Below are positions 30,107-38,767 of a DNA stretch of 64,000 nt, piece after piece; position 1 is the stretch's first letter; every line of letters starts with the position of its first letter. The notes under the pieces were generated by a model, which was not told where the DNA came from, made no database searches, and worked only from the letters and a program-made list of their open reading frames with translations. Source of the stretch: Sporocytophaga sp. (GTDB lineage Bacteria; Bacteroidota; Bacteroidia; Cytophagales; Cytophagaceae); the NCBI GenBank assembly GCA_024707265.1, contig JANQAB010000010.1, forward strand, positions 186,001 through 250,000. Reading direction: 5' to 3'. Made by a program: the position numbers and the translations under genes.

Positions 30107-30568
30107 TTAGTGTTTGTATTTATTAAGTATTATCTGTCCGGAATCAAGACTGGTTTCGATCTGCTGCTTTACTTTTATCATGATTATCTTCTGCTCGTCA
30201 TAATATTTCTCCTTGACATCCTGCTCTGTAGATGCTGATGGTTCCCGGTAATTATTCATCCATCCCATCATGGCTTTATCAGCTTCCTCCAGACGTTCGA
30301 TCTTAAGTGATATTTCTTTTTTGTGATCCTCATTGATGGTAGAATCTTTTAATTGCTTCAGCTCTTCTTTAAGCGTGAACATTTTATCCATCTTTGCCAT
30401 CTCTTCGTCATGCAAGACCATCAATTCCTCTCTTTTGGATGATTTTTTTTCTGAGCAGGAAGATATAGTATAAAGGCAAACACCAGTGATAAGAAGCGCT
30501 TTGCAGCTATATTTTTTGAAACCCGAAAAGATGTATTTCAGGAATTCGCTTTCGTTTTTCATATTCAT
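30107..30568 (-). CDS. Coiled-coil lipoprotein of the SCO operon
   Basis: 153 residues. An unusually long basic N-terminus precedes a leader with lipobox TISSC (Cys38); a start at the second Met (30562) is equally possible. The mature part is helical and charged: LMVLHDEEMAKMDKMFTLKE, then LKIERLEEADKAMMGWMNNY, rich in Met and His. Proteins with the AMMxWM block are commonly found next to SCO and cytochrome c genes in Bacteroidota; the Met/His content suggests copper binding, but that is inference. It is first in the three-gene minus-strand operon. Confidence 0.75.
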   Translation of the reverse strand: MNMKNESEFLKYIFSGFKKYSCKALLITGVCLYTISSCSEKKSSKREELMVLHDEEMAKMDKMFTLKEELKQLKDSTINEDHKKEISLKIERLEEADKAMMGWMNNYREPSASTEQDVKEKYYDEQKIIMIKVKQQIETSLDSGQIILNKYKH

Positions 30569-30680
30569 TTTAGTTATGTTTTAGGCTATCAAGCTGTTAA
30601 AGACCTCACCTTACATTGCTCTCCTGAAGAAGAGGGTCGTCAACTGTACTCTTTTTCTGTAACACTACATTCTGCTAATT

Positions 30681-31047
30681 TGTCATCCTGAGCCCCGCGA
30701 AGGATCTGATAGTTACAAAAAAAATCTACCATTTAAATCACCATTCTAACAGATAGCTCAACCTGTATTCCTTTTGAAAGCCCAGATGTTTCGCAAGCTC
30801 AACATGACAAAGCAAAGTATAGTGTTATGAGCATAACTTTCCTTTGTCATCCTGAGCCCCGCGAAGGATCTGATAGTTACAAAAAAAATCTACCATTTAA
30901 ATCACCATTCTAACAGATAGCTCAACCTGTATTCCTTTTGAAAGCTCAGATGTTTCGCAAGCTCAACATGACAAAGCAAAGTATAGTGTTATGAGTATAA
31001 CTTTCCTTTGTCATCCTGAGCCCCGCGAAGGATCTGATAGTTACAAA
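30681..31047 (-). repeat. Tandem TIR elements, period 164 bp, 2.2 copies
   Basis: 'tgtcatcctgagccccgcga' starts at 30681, 30845 and 31009, spaced exactly 164. Each unit is a ~133-bp TIR element (30680-30812, 30844-30976) plus ~31 bp of spacer; the third is cut after ~40 bp. Units 1 and 2 differ at only a few positions, so the duplication is recent. Confidence 0.85.
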
Positions 31048-31101
31048 ATTCACATCATAGAATAAAAGCAGTAAATGCAGAATAAAGGAATGGCATTCTC
31101 C

Positions 31102-31470
31102 TTAGCTAATTTGCCGGGGAGGATGAAAGATGGAACAATAAAGCTCTATAGGGCTGTCCTTTTTATAAGGAACAAAATCAAATGAGGAAATCTGAATTAA
31201 ATTGAAAAAAACGCAAGCAATCTGTTCAATGAATTGCGTCTCGGATAAGGCTTTATCAGAACTTAAGCAGTTTGTTTTTTTGCTTTCGGTATCCAGTTGT
31301 TTTTTAAGGTAACATTTTCCATTACAACTATTACCTGTTTGATTTCTTTTGACACAAAGGATTTTAGCGATGACAGCCCTGTTCACTTCGAAAGAAGTCA
31401 CAATCATGAACTTACTGAAGTTGTGCAGTAATATTCCGAAAATGGCCGCTATAAGTAATACGTTTTTCAA
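31102..31470 (-). CDS. Small membrane-anchored protein with CNGKCYL motif
   Basis: 122 residues with an N-terminal hydrophobic helix (MKNVLLIAAIFGILLHNFSK). The diagnostic stretch is AKILCVKRNQTGNSCNGKCY followed by LKKQLD: a C-x(9)-C-x(3)-C arrangement found in a widespread uncharacterised Bacteroidota family usually encoded near SCO, cytochrome c or copper genes. The Cys cluster suggests metal binding or a disulfide. It lies upstream of the SCO operon on the same strand, separated by the tandem repeats. Confidence 0.65.
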   Translation of the reverse strand: MKNVLLIAAIFGILLHNFSKFMIVTSFEVNRAVIAKILCVKRNQTGNSCNGKCYLKKQLDTESKKTNCLSSDKALSETQFIEQIACVFFNLIQISSFDFVPYKKDSPIELYCSIFHPPRQIS

Positions 31471-31597
31471 ACCCTCTGAAAGAAGTACAAATATAAATCA
31501 GAAATAAACAAGAGCAATTGTAATGTAAGAATTTTGACCTTGATATATCCTTTAATTGTATTGATCCACTATTTATAGACCAAGTCTTTTCTTTAAA

Positions 31598-31698
31598 CTT
31601 TTGACTTTCAACTTTTACCTTTCTTTTTACTTTCAGCGTAAAGCTTTCCGCATTCAGATTTTTTTACTTTCAGCTTTAAGCTTTTCGCTTTCAGCTTT
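31598..31698. repeat. Low-complexity 'ctttcagctttaagctttcg' repeats
   Basis: Several imperfect copies of 'ttactttcagctttaagctt' and 'ttttcgctttcagctttttt' in tandem. Pyrimidine-rich on this strand; no coding potential. Lies just before the promoter of the structured RNA. Confidence 0.5.
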
Positions 31699-31703
31699 TT
31701 TCC

Positions 31704-31711
31704 TATCTTTG
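31704..31711 (+). promoter_or_regulatory. Bacteroidota-type -7 box upstream of the structured RNA
   Basis: TATCTTTG matches the TAnnTTTG -7 consensus, with the T-rich tract of the preceding repeat in the -33 area. Transcription would begin near 31717, about 55-60 bases before the closing stem of the RNA. Confidence 0.4.
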
Positions 31712-31773
31712 CATTTCAACCAAAACCATAACACTATAGCTTAAAAGAAGACTAAAAGACTTTTACATATAAT

Positions 31774-31931
31774 AAAATTGCGTTAGATATTCTTGCTCTC
31801 TGAAAACGGCGAAACTTTCATAAAACACAAGAATAGCTAAGTGGCCCAGCTTTGCGTGGACTTTAGCTATTGTGTTTTGGGTGCTTCGCCGTACCTCGAG
31901 AGCTGTAACTACTGTTCCACGCAATTTTTTT
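31774..31931 (+). ncRNA. ssrS: Long-hairpin structured RNA, 6S RNA candidate
   Basis: The whole segment folds on itself. AAAATTGCG (31774-31782) pairs with CGCAATTTT (31920-31928). After unpaired stretches of 12-16 bases on both sides, GCTCTC (31795-31800) pairs with GAGAGC (31898-31903), ACGGCGAA with TTCGCCGT, and AAAACACAAGAATAGCTAA with TTAGCTATTGTGTTTT, closed by a small GC-rich terminal stem-loop. The closing stem ends in a T run, so it also acts as a terminator. One long rod with a large open bubble and ~160 nt length is the form of 6S RNA, which mimics an open promoter and binds RNA polymerase. Sequence identity to known 6S was not checked. Confidence 0.5.
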
Positions 31932-31984
31932 GTCTTAATTTTTTAACCGCTTGCGGAACGAAGCACAAAAACCAACAAACATTT

Positions 31985-32245
31985 ATGGAAACAAATCCGG
32001 AAAAGAGAGTAGCTGTGGTCTTACCAGAAGACACCATCCTTAACCAGAAAATCATCGAAGAGCTGGACATCCTGCTCAAACTGGTTTCTCCTCAGGACAT
32101 GAACAAGGTCTTAATTTATGTCTTCTTTATGTACATCTACTATGCGGAAAACGACGTCTACTGCTCCGACCTGAAAACAACATCAGAGATTACCTATCTC
32201 TTAATCGATTTTTTCACAATGGCAGGAGAACAAATTAAAAAGTAA
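31985..32245 (+). CDS. Small protein of unknown function
   Basis: 86 residues from the ATG at 31985; a longer frame from 31841 would run through the structured RNA and is unlikely. The protein is acidic-to-neutral and helical: KRVAVVLPEDTILNQKIIEE, LLKLVSPQDMNKVLIYVFFM, then ENDVYCSDLKTTSEITYLLI. No known domain recognised. The single hydrophobic stretch LIYVFFMYIYY could be a core helix. Its last ~45 bases are partly repeated downstream (32385-32430). It may be read from the RNA's promoter by read-through. Confidence 0.5.
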   Translation: METNPEKRVAVVLPEDTILNQKIIEELDILLKLVSPQDMNKVLIYVFFMYIYYAENDVYCSDLKTTSEITYLLIDFFTMAGEQIKK

Positions 32246-32674
32246 GAACTTTTAATACCAGCTAAATGATGATCCATCTATCCATGCGATGAACATGGCG
32301 GTGAGTATTGGTGTACCTCACTGCAGTGAACTACTCTGATCAATATCAGAGCTCCTTCTCTCCTCTTTGACTTTTTATAATGCAGGAGAACAAATGAAAT
32401 AGTAATAACTTTTAAAACCAGCTAAACTATGATTAGACAACCAAAGCGAAGACTACCTGAATGATGTATATCACAATACTATTGGCATTCGGGAGTGGGT
32501 GTCAATAGTGTTTTATTTTACATGCTCACCTTGCATTCAAGCCTTAATAAGGTTCAACCTGATGTGAATGATGTTATTACAATAATATAGACATTCGGGA
32601 GAGGGCAATGGTATATATTTACATTTGATAATTTGACCTTCTAGTGGTGATAAAAAGCTATAGTACTGGCATCA
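32246..32674. other. Intergenic region with short duplications
   Basis: No gene seen. 32385-32430 repeats the tail of the preceding ORF ('gcaggagaacaaat...aacttttaa..accagctaaa'). 'cattcgggagtgggtgtcaa' (near 32486) and 'cattcgggagagggcaatgg' (near 32592) form a second pair. A CACTGCAGTG palindrome lies at 32321-32330. Confidence 0.4.
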
Positions 32675-33046
32675 TCATAGGTATAAGTAAGACTGAGGAG
32701 GAGCTACATTAAAATCATCTTTAATTGATAATGGTTTCTTATATTTTTTGGTATTTTTAATTTTAATAGCATGGGCAATTTGCCTGTCAGCGAAATATTC
32801 GTAGAAACGCTTTTCTGATATTCCTGAATATTTCTTTGTCATGTTCCAAATTGCTTCAGGGGAAAAACTAAAAATACTGTCTATTTCAAATTCTCCTATA
32901 ACTTGTTTAATAGGTGATGATGCATAAACGACCACTGTTTTCACATTGGGATTTTTAAATATAACTTTACGAAACTCAAATTTTTTTGAACCCTCAAAAA
33001 TTTTGAAAGCAAACTCTGGCTTAATCGACAATAAAACTTTCATCAC
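32675..33046 (-). CDS. ASCH-domain (PUA-like) protein
   Basis: 123 residues. The N-terminus MMKVLLSIKPEFAFKIFEGS followed by KKFEFRK is the classic ASCH opening (strand, then ExGxKxxExR). FEFRK and VVYASSPIKQVIGEFEIDSI complete the small barrel; a helical tail follows. ASCH domains are RNA-binding or modified-base-binding PUA relatives; some are amidohydrolases or RNases. It starts inside the end of the PIN-GNAT-EVE gene (26-base overlap), so the two are translationally coupled and probably act together. It is the last gene of the minus-strand operon. Confidence 0.8.
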   Translation of the reverse strand: MMKVLLSIKPEFAFKIFEGSKKFEFRKVIFKNPNVKTVVVYASSPIKQVIGEFEIDSIFSFSPEAIWNMTKKYSGISEKRFYEYFADRQIAHAIKIKNTKKYKKPLSIKDDFNVAPPQSYLYL

Positions 33047-34522
33047 TTTTTGTTGCTTTTAAAATGTAATTAAATTTTTCTTTTGTAATTTGTTTAAAAC
33101 CTCGTGGGGCATCATTTATCCCGCATAAAACTTGTAAATCTATTAGCTCTTTCATATTTATTCTATGAGGAAAAGAATAAATATATAGGAACCTAATCAC
33201 AAAAGGCTTGACCTCAGAATAACGCCACATTGCCCGAAGTTTATCTTCAGGGAAAACACTACTTTTCCTACAATACAAAATAAAATCGTCTTCGTCTTTA
33301 AAATCGTATTTTAAATCATGTACAACACCAATCGTGGAAATAACACTTTTATAGTACCCCCCTGTCCTATAAAAGATAAGTACATCCCCAACTTTTGGGT
33401 GTGGTGCTAATGCTCTAGAAACATAAACTTTGTTTATTCCGTTTCGATGAGGAAAATCTTCAATAAATTCTTCCGGTGATTCTGTATTCAAAATAGAATC
33501 AGGTAATAGTTCAGTGTGATAATCGGGATAAATTGGAACAATGAAACTGTCTTTAGTTCGCAAGATATACGGATAACATTGCATTAGACTGTTTTCAACG
33601 ACCTTTTTACTAAAGTCTCTAACATAGACTAACTCATTATTTTTTTGCCCCACAGTATAAATCCCCATTGCTCAAGTAGATCAATCAATCTTCTTTGTTC
33701 ATCTCTTTTGTCAAAAACTGTTACATAAATTTCATCTACTTTATTCTTTAAAGCATTATCAAAAATAATTTTCATAAAGCGTTCCCCCAAGCGGAAACCA
33801 TTATTGATCACTTTAAATGTTCCTACCTTTAACCTTTTTTTAGAAGAAAACACAGGAGTTATATCTAAATAATTTTCGTCTTTATCTTCTACCTTAAGAT
33901 ACAAAAAAGATAAAAGTAAGCCATTATTTGAATTCACTGTTATATAGGCTTCTTCATCATACTTTTTAATAAACCATTTTTCAAAACCAACATAATCTTC
34001 CTTCAAACTTGTGAAGAAATCATCTTTAAGATTTATTCTCCCAAATTTTAATTTCTGAACATTTAAAACTTTATAATTAACTAAATCTGGATGTTCAGCA
34101 AAGGTTTTTTCAAGAAATGAATCAATTGTATAGACCTTATCTTCAATCCCTAATAAACTAGCTTTCTTATGTATTTTTTTATCTTCTGAAATTAAAATAT
34201 TGACACGACCAACAAATACTTCATTTAAAAGTAGAGAATCGTTTTTGTCGTTTTCATTAATATCTATATTTACAGATAATGCTATTATTTCATTTTGTAA
34301 TGGAGAAGGAATTTCAATTCGTTCATAACTATCTAATTTAATCTGAAATGTATTAACTGTTTCCTTATTCTTATATTTTTCAATTTCAGTTATAGTTATT
34401 GAATGAACACACTTTATGTATTTTGCGCGCTCTAACCAACGGTATAGAATCCCTACGTCTTGATTTATAATCTTTGACGCTTCTCTATGGATAATGATAT
34501 TTGTATCAAGAAGTGCCTTCAT
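33021..34522 (-). CDS. PIN-GNAT-EVE/PUA-like multidomain protein (frameshift in T run 33650-33656)
   Basis: About 500 residues once an eighth A (minus strand) is allowed in the seven-base run at 33650-33656, which restores WGFILWGKKNNELVYVRDFS. A PIN RNase-like domain spans 1-140: MKALLDTNIIIHREA (Asp6), TITEIEKY (Glu46), NDKNDSLLLNE (Asp95) and LISEDKKIHKKA (Asp114), all four acids in place. A GNAT-like acetyltransferase fold is at about 180-300 (FRLGERFMKIIFDNALKNKV, then DEIYVTVFDKR). The C-terminal ~180 residues contain VGDVLIFYRTGGYYKSVIST, an EVE/PUA-like barrel. PIN domains cut RNA; EVE folds bind modified bases. ATGA overlap with the upstream gene and overlap with the ASCH gene make an operon. 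Biological role unknown; toxin or defence effector is my inference. Confidence 0.7.
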
Positions 34523-35564
34523 TTCTTTTTTTTCTTTTTAAACATGTCTGACATATTGCTGAAAGCGTTTTGGAATGTTGGCCATGTGAAATATATAAAA
34601 GTGCTCAAGGCTAATCCAAAGGCAAGGTATATTTCAATTGGTAGACAGTAAAGTTTTAGTTCATTATTACTTGATTCTCTATAAGCTGGAAGAAAAAACA
34701 AAAAGCCACAAGCAATATTTATGAGAATTGCTAATGCAAATTGGCCTGTTCCTATCCTTTCCTTTGAAAATATTGAAAAGAATGAAAATGATTCCGAGTC
34801 CTGTTTTTTATTAAAAACAACAATTAATTCATCTTTCTTTACACGTTTATCGCCTAAATATTTATTAAAAGCCTCATATTCCAATGTCCTGACATTCTTA
34901 AGTGATGTATTGTCAAAAAATACGATATCATATTTGTTAGGAAGTATGTTAAAAGAAAAACAATATTTTATTTTACAAAATTCTTTGTTGCTAAAATACT
35001 GAACCTTTTCCTCAGGTATGTTTCTTCGTTCATTAATTTTAATATCATATATAATAGTGGATTTACTTACCCCCTTTTTCGCATTGAAATAAATGGCGCA
35101 GAAGGCCTAATCCAGAATCTAAAATATATATTTGGTTTTGGCTCATCTTTTAATTCGTGATATGATTGCAAATTTAAAGTAGCAGTAACAATTTTATCTT
35201 CATTAATTTCTACTTTGGCAGGTAAAATACAAAGCTCGTTTCTATCACTAAATTTATGGATGACCCCCAAACTACTCGTATTATTTTTTAAGTATTTACT
35301 TTCATTTATTGAATCATTAAAAATAAATCGACTATTATCAGCAATACTTAGTTTTTCATACAAGTCCTTTGTTTCACAGGACGATTCTACCCAAGGTATA
35401 AAAAGAGAAATAGTCAAACTTTCTGTATGTAGTGACTCTTTTGAAACTTCAAATCCGAACTCTACTAAAGAACTATTGTTATTGAATTCCCAAGAGCAAA
35501 GGTGTAATCTCTCAATTTTAATCACGTTAGCTTGCTGGGCATATATAAAAAAGGAATTTTCCAT
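34519..35564 (-). CDS. Unknown protein with two C-terminal membrane helices (frameshift at 35075-35079)
   Basis: The first part (MENSFFIYAQQANVIKIERL..., 165 residues) ends in SMRKRG. Adding one A to the five-base run joins it to KKGVSKSTIIYDIKINERRN and on to VFFDNTSLKNVRTLEYEAFN, giving about 349 residues. The soluble N-terminal domain is strand-rich; the end has two hydrophobic helices (QFALAILINIACGFLFFLPA and EIYLAFGLALSTFIYFTWPT) and a lysine-rich tail. I do not recognise the family. It sits directly upstream of the PIN protein (4-base ATGA overlap), and a membrane-anchored partner is a frequent component of conflict systems. Confidence 0.6.
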
Positions 35565-35613
35565 ATTTATTTAATCATTCTTTTAAAAAGTGTTTTATTA
35601 CCCAATAAAAATT

Positions 35614-36153
35614 TTACAATTTTGAAGGCAAAAAACTACGAAGCAAAATTATCAATTTGGAATAATCATATTGAGTACAAATATTCAAAGTTATTCCCAG
35701 TGTTTTAGAAATTAGTTTTGCATGAGCTAGTTCTTCCTTCTGAAACCGTTCTAAAAGATCATAATCATAAACTTTATTATCTCTTTGTTCAAGTCTATTT
35801 TTTACTTCAGAAATATTCCCTAGTAGAAGGTTCAAAGAAATAGGATCAATTTGTTTAAATACCTCTGGTGATATTTTTACAATTTCATTGTTGCTATTCA
35901 ACAAACAATAATGTCCATCTAATAAGTAGTAATTTTGACTTCTAAGGACATTAGCTAACCCCCAAATTAAACTATTCTGTGTGTAGGAGATATCTTTAAC
36001 CAATTTATTTTGGGGATCTTCGTTTATGTTTTTCCACTGCAAAAGATTACTTGCTGATAGGTATTCAATATTTAATTCACGACATATATGTTGACAAATT
36101 GAACTTTTCCCAACTCCGTGAATTCCCCCTATAAAAATAATATTGCTCATCAT
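35614..36153 (-). CDS. P-loop kinase-like ATP-binding protein
   Basis: 179 residues. The N-terminus MMSNIIFIGGIHGVGKSSIC has a Walker A (GGIHGVGKS, residues 9-17) of adenylate/shikimate-kinase type. LLDGHYCLL supplies the acidic residue of Walker B (in the NMP-kinase style DGH), and EVKNRLEQRD looks like the lid or base-binding arginine helix. Such small kinases phosphorylate nucleotides, RNA ends or antibiotics; the actual substrate is unknown. It is 49 bases upstream of the two-TM gene on the same strand, so probably part of the operon. Confidence 0.75.
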   Translation of the reverse strand: MMSNIIFIGGIHGVGKSSICQHICRELNIEYLSASNLLQWKNINEDPQNKLVKDISYTQNSLIWGLANVLRSQNYYLLDGHYCLLNSNNEIVKISPEVFKQIDPISLNLLLGNISEVKNRLEQRDNKVYDYDLLERFQKEELAHAKLISKTLGITLNICTQYDYSKLIILLRSFLPSKL

Positions 36154-36375
36154 ACTTTTGACCTTTTTTTTAAATATCTAATAAAAAAGATACTATATTT
36201 ATATATTAAGAGGTAAATTCAAAGGTTCATACTGCCAGGTAAAACTAATCCAAGAGAAGCAGTTTCTTTTGATTTATTGCCTTGTTTGATTTTTTTTAGA
36301 TTCATTACTCTTTATTTTTCACTTTATTAATAAAGGCCTCCTTACTTTAAATAAAATCCAGATTGATAGCTTCAC

Positions 36376-37053
36376 TTAATTAATTTTTGTCCCAATTGTT
36401 ATTTGCTTTATCTCTGAAAGAGTATTTCCAATTTGCCCTCGAAGCCAGTTTACCTCTTTTTCAATATTTCCTATTCTATCTTTATGACACTCTCTTTCAT
36501 ACTCAAGCTGTTTATAAGCAAAACGTAACTCAAGTTTAGCGATTTCTAATTTATTCTCTAATTCCATAATATGCCTACTGTCAGTTAAAAAATCACTTAT
36601 ATTCATTTTTCCAGAAATTACAAGCCCATACTCTTCCAAAGTTCTCTCTATTACTTGAATTTTATCTCCTTTTTCTGGAATTATTAATAATCTCACATTC
36701 AACCCATCTTGCTCAATTCTTACAACAGATTTAGAATTTGGAGTTTTTTGTTGTAAAATGGTGGAAAAGTAATTTAATATAGTTATTCCAGACTGTAAAT
36801 ATTCTGGTTTAAACTCAATAATTCTTTCTATCTTATATTTAGAGGCTAGCTCCCACCTAATTAAACCTAAATCAATTGCTGTCACAACTGCTGATACTGA
36901 ATTATTTACTCCAAGCTTCTTGTACAATAAAGACTTATGTCTCCTTAAAGTTACGAGAGCAATATTCAATTTATTTGCAATATCTTCTTCTTTATACCCT
37001 TCCGCAATAAGTTGAAGAATTTCAATTTGCCTTTTACTAACTTGTTCCTTCAT
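36376..37053 (-). CDS. LuxR-type HTH protein with a C-terminal possible effector-associated domain and coiled coil
   Basis: 225 residues. The LuxR/GerE HTH is at the N-terminus, not the usual C-terminus (KRQIEILQLIAEGYKEEDIA, then TLRRHKSLLYKKLGVNN). The middle (about 110-165) reads SVVRIEQDGLNVRLLIIPEK, then IERTLEEYGLVISGKM, then ISDFLTDSRHIMELENKLEI. This resembles a short domain I have seen linked to TIR and NTPase effectors in bacteria (an effector-associated domain; inference). The last 60 residues form a coiled coil. It is next to the TIR gene, so it may be its sensor, partner or regulator through like-with-like domains. Gaps of ~190-220 bases on both sides suggest its own promoter. 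Confidence 0.65.
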   Translation of the reverse strand: MKEQVSKRQIEILQLIAEGYKEEDIANKLNIALVTLRRHKSLLYKKLGVNNSVSAVVTAIDLGLIRWELASKYKIERIIEFKPEYLQSGITILNYFSTILQQKTPNSKSVVRIEQDGLNVRLLIIPEKGDKIQVIERTLEEYGLVISGKMNISDFLTDSRHIMELENKLEIAKLELRFAYKQLEYERECHKDRIGNIEKEVNWLRGQIGNTLSEIKQITIGTKIN

Positions 37054-37246
37054 TTAAAATTTATTGCCCAAAATTTCGATGTAGTTATGCGAATTAGAAA
37101 TGCACTAGAACTTCATATTTATAATTACCAAATTTTTATACTCAATCATAAATGAACAAAGTATCCAATTTGCATCCTTATTCAAATCTTTGCAATGTAC
37201 TTTATTCTTTCGCTAGAATATATAATGTCATATTTATTTTAGTGGT

Positions 37247-38416
37247 TTATCTTATGTACCTACAAGTATCATTTAAAGCGTTACTTAATTTATTACTCCA
37301 ATCTCTCAATTTATCTAAGTCAAATGTTTCACTATAAGTATCAATTATTTCCTTCACAAAGGAAAGAGCCGGATGCTCTGGAGATAGTTTATCGTATAAT
37401 ATAAGATAAGCGCTTCTCCTGTTTGATTCAAAGTCAGAATGAAGAGTCTTTAAATCATAGTTTTTCCAAGGATCTATTCTAAGCTCTTCAATAATGTCAC
37501 GAATTTCACCCGTCTTATTTAGATTAATAAAGGTATCAGGAATGGTTGGCTTAGGAATATTTACACCACTTTTATAATAATCGAAATATTCATATTCACT
37601 TTTAAAATTCTCAATAAGGTCCTCGATTAAATCCTCTCTTTCTCTTCCTCTAATATCAATAATTAAATTAAGCGCTGAATCAGCCAGATTCCAATCAGCC
37701 TTCTGAATTCCTAACTTCGAACACTGACTATCTTGCCCTTCAGGTGTTTCCCATCTTTTTCTATAACTTTCATGGTAGTGTGTTCCACGTCTCCAATTAC
37801 CTTCATAATCATAATACGAGGCTCTTAAAGACCAAGATGGATGATCGCTATATTCAACATCTTGAATTACAATATACCCTCGTGGCAGCCGTCCAATTAT
37901 GACATCGTGAGAGAATGATAGAAAGTCATTGATTTCAACTTGAACTGTATTCTTTTTATTTTCTTCCTGTTTTTCAATTAACCCCTTGATTCCTTCAATG
38001 ATACTTAAATACCCTTCATCAAGGTCATTCCAAGTTGATAAGGCTTTGGCATCTTTTGGTAATCCCTGAATTCTAGAAAATGGTAAATCTTTCCAGTCAC
38101 ATGGACGTATAATAATTGGAACTACTGTTGCTTCACCTTGTTCGTGCCTCTCTAATGCCTTCTTAATTTCTATATCGTAGCAATAATTTGAGGCGATAAA
38201 ATCAGAGCTAATCAATAATAAAATAATATCAGAATCTAACAATTCTTGTTTAATTGTTCCATCCCAATCTGAACCAGGAATGAGTTTTCTATCATGCCAT
38301 TCATTTACAATCTTTCTTCTTTTCAATGAAGATAAATGATTGGCCAACTGTTCTTTGAATTTCTCATCTTGATGACTATATGATATAAAAAGTTTTATTG
38401 GTTTTAATGGTTTCAT
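37247..38416 (-). CDS. TIR-domain protein with uncharacterised C-terminal region
   Basis: 389 residues. The TIR domain is residues 6-150: KLFISYSHQDEKFKEQLANH (strand A and BB region), NEWHDRKLIPGSDWDGTIKQ, DSDIILLLISSDFIASNYCY, with candidate NADase Glu83 in CYDIEIKKAL. Bacterial TIRs of this class cleave NAD+ or make cyclic ADP-ribose signals when triggered by infection. The C-terminal ~230 residues (FSHDVIIGRLPRGYIVIQDV..., a DYEGNWRRGTHYHESYRKRW segment, then helices) match nothing I know and may sense the trigger. It is the most upstream minus-strand gene of the island, and the large repeat array begins 350 bases beyond its start. Confidence 0.8.
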   Translation of the reverse strand: MKPLKPIKLFISYSHQDEKFKEQLANHLSSLKRRKIVNEWHDRKLIPGSDWDGTIKQELLDSDIILLLISSDFIASNYCYDIEIKKALERHEQGEATVVPIIIRPCDWKDLPFSRIQGLPKDAKALSTWNDLDEGYLSIIEGIKGLIEKQEENKKNTVQVEINDFLSFSHDVIIGRLPRGYIVIQDVEYSDHPSWSLRASYYDYEGNWRRGTHYHESYRKRWETPEGQDSQCSKLGIQKADWNLADSALNLIIDIRGREREDLIEDLIENFKSEYEYFDYYKSGVNIPKPTIPDTFINLNKTGEIRDIIEELRIDPWKNYDLKTLHSDFESNRRSAYLILYDKLSPEHPALSFVKEIIDTYSETFDLDKLRDWSNKLSNALNDTCRYIR

Positions 38417-38767
38417 TTTGCCTAATGGTTAATTTATATTCCAGGGAAAATAATAAAAAGTAAGTGTTACATATATAGTGCTAAAATTTGGAAGACTAAG
38501 AAATGAGACAGTCTTGTATTTAATAAAAACAATTCATTTTCTAACAATTGATTCCCTCTTAAAATAATAGTCCCAATAACAAATATATAAAATATGTTGT
38601 AACCTTTGTCTTTTCATAAAGAAATTACAATACTACAAAACAGAATATTACATGCTTAAATTCTTTTTGAAAAACTCTCTGTATACGTTTCCAAGAGTAT
38701 CATACCACTAATTCTTTCACCTTAACATAATCATTCATATATCTAGGACAGTTTATACGCGCACCCT
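38417..38767. other. Intergenic, AT-rich, upstream of the TIR gene
   Basis: No ORF or repeat recognised. The promoter of the TIR gene should lie here. Confidence 0.4.

Noticed and set aside
31841..31984. N-terminal extension of the 86-residue protein
   Set aside because: It runs through the structured RNA and terminator; the ATG at 31985 is a better start.
32675..38416. Prophage or integrative element carrying the island
   Set aside because: No integrase, structural phage gene, or attachment-site repeat was seen at either end.
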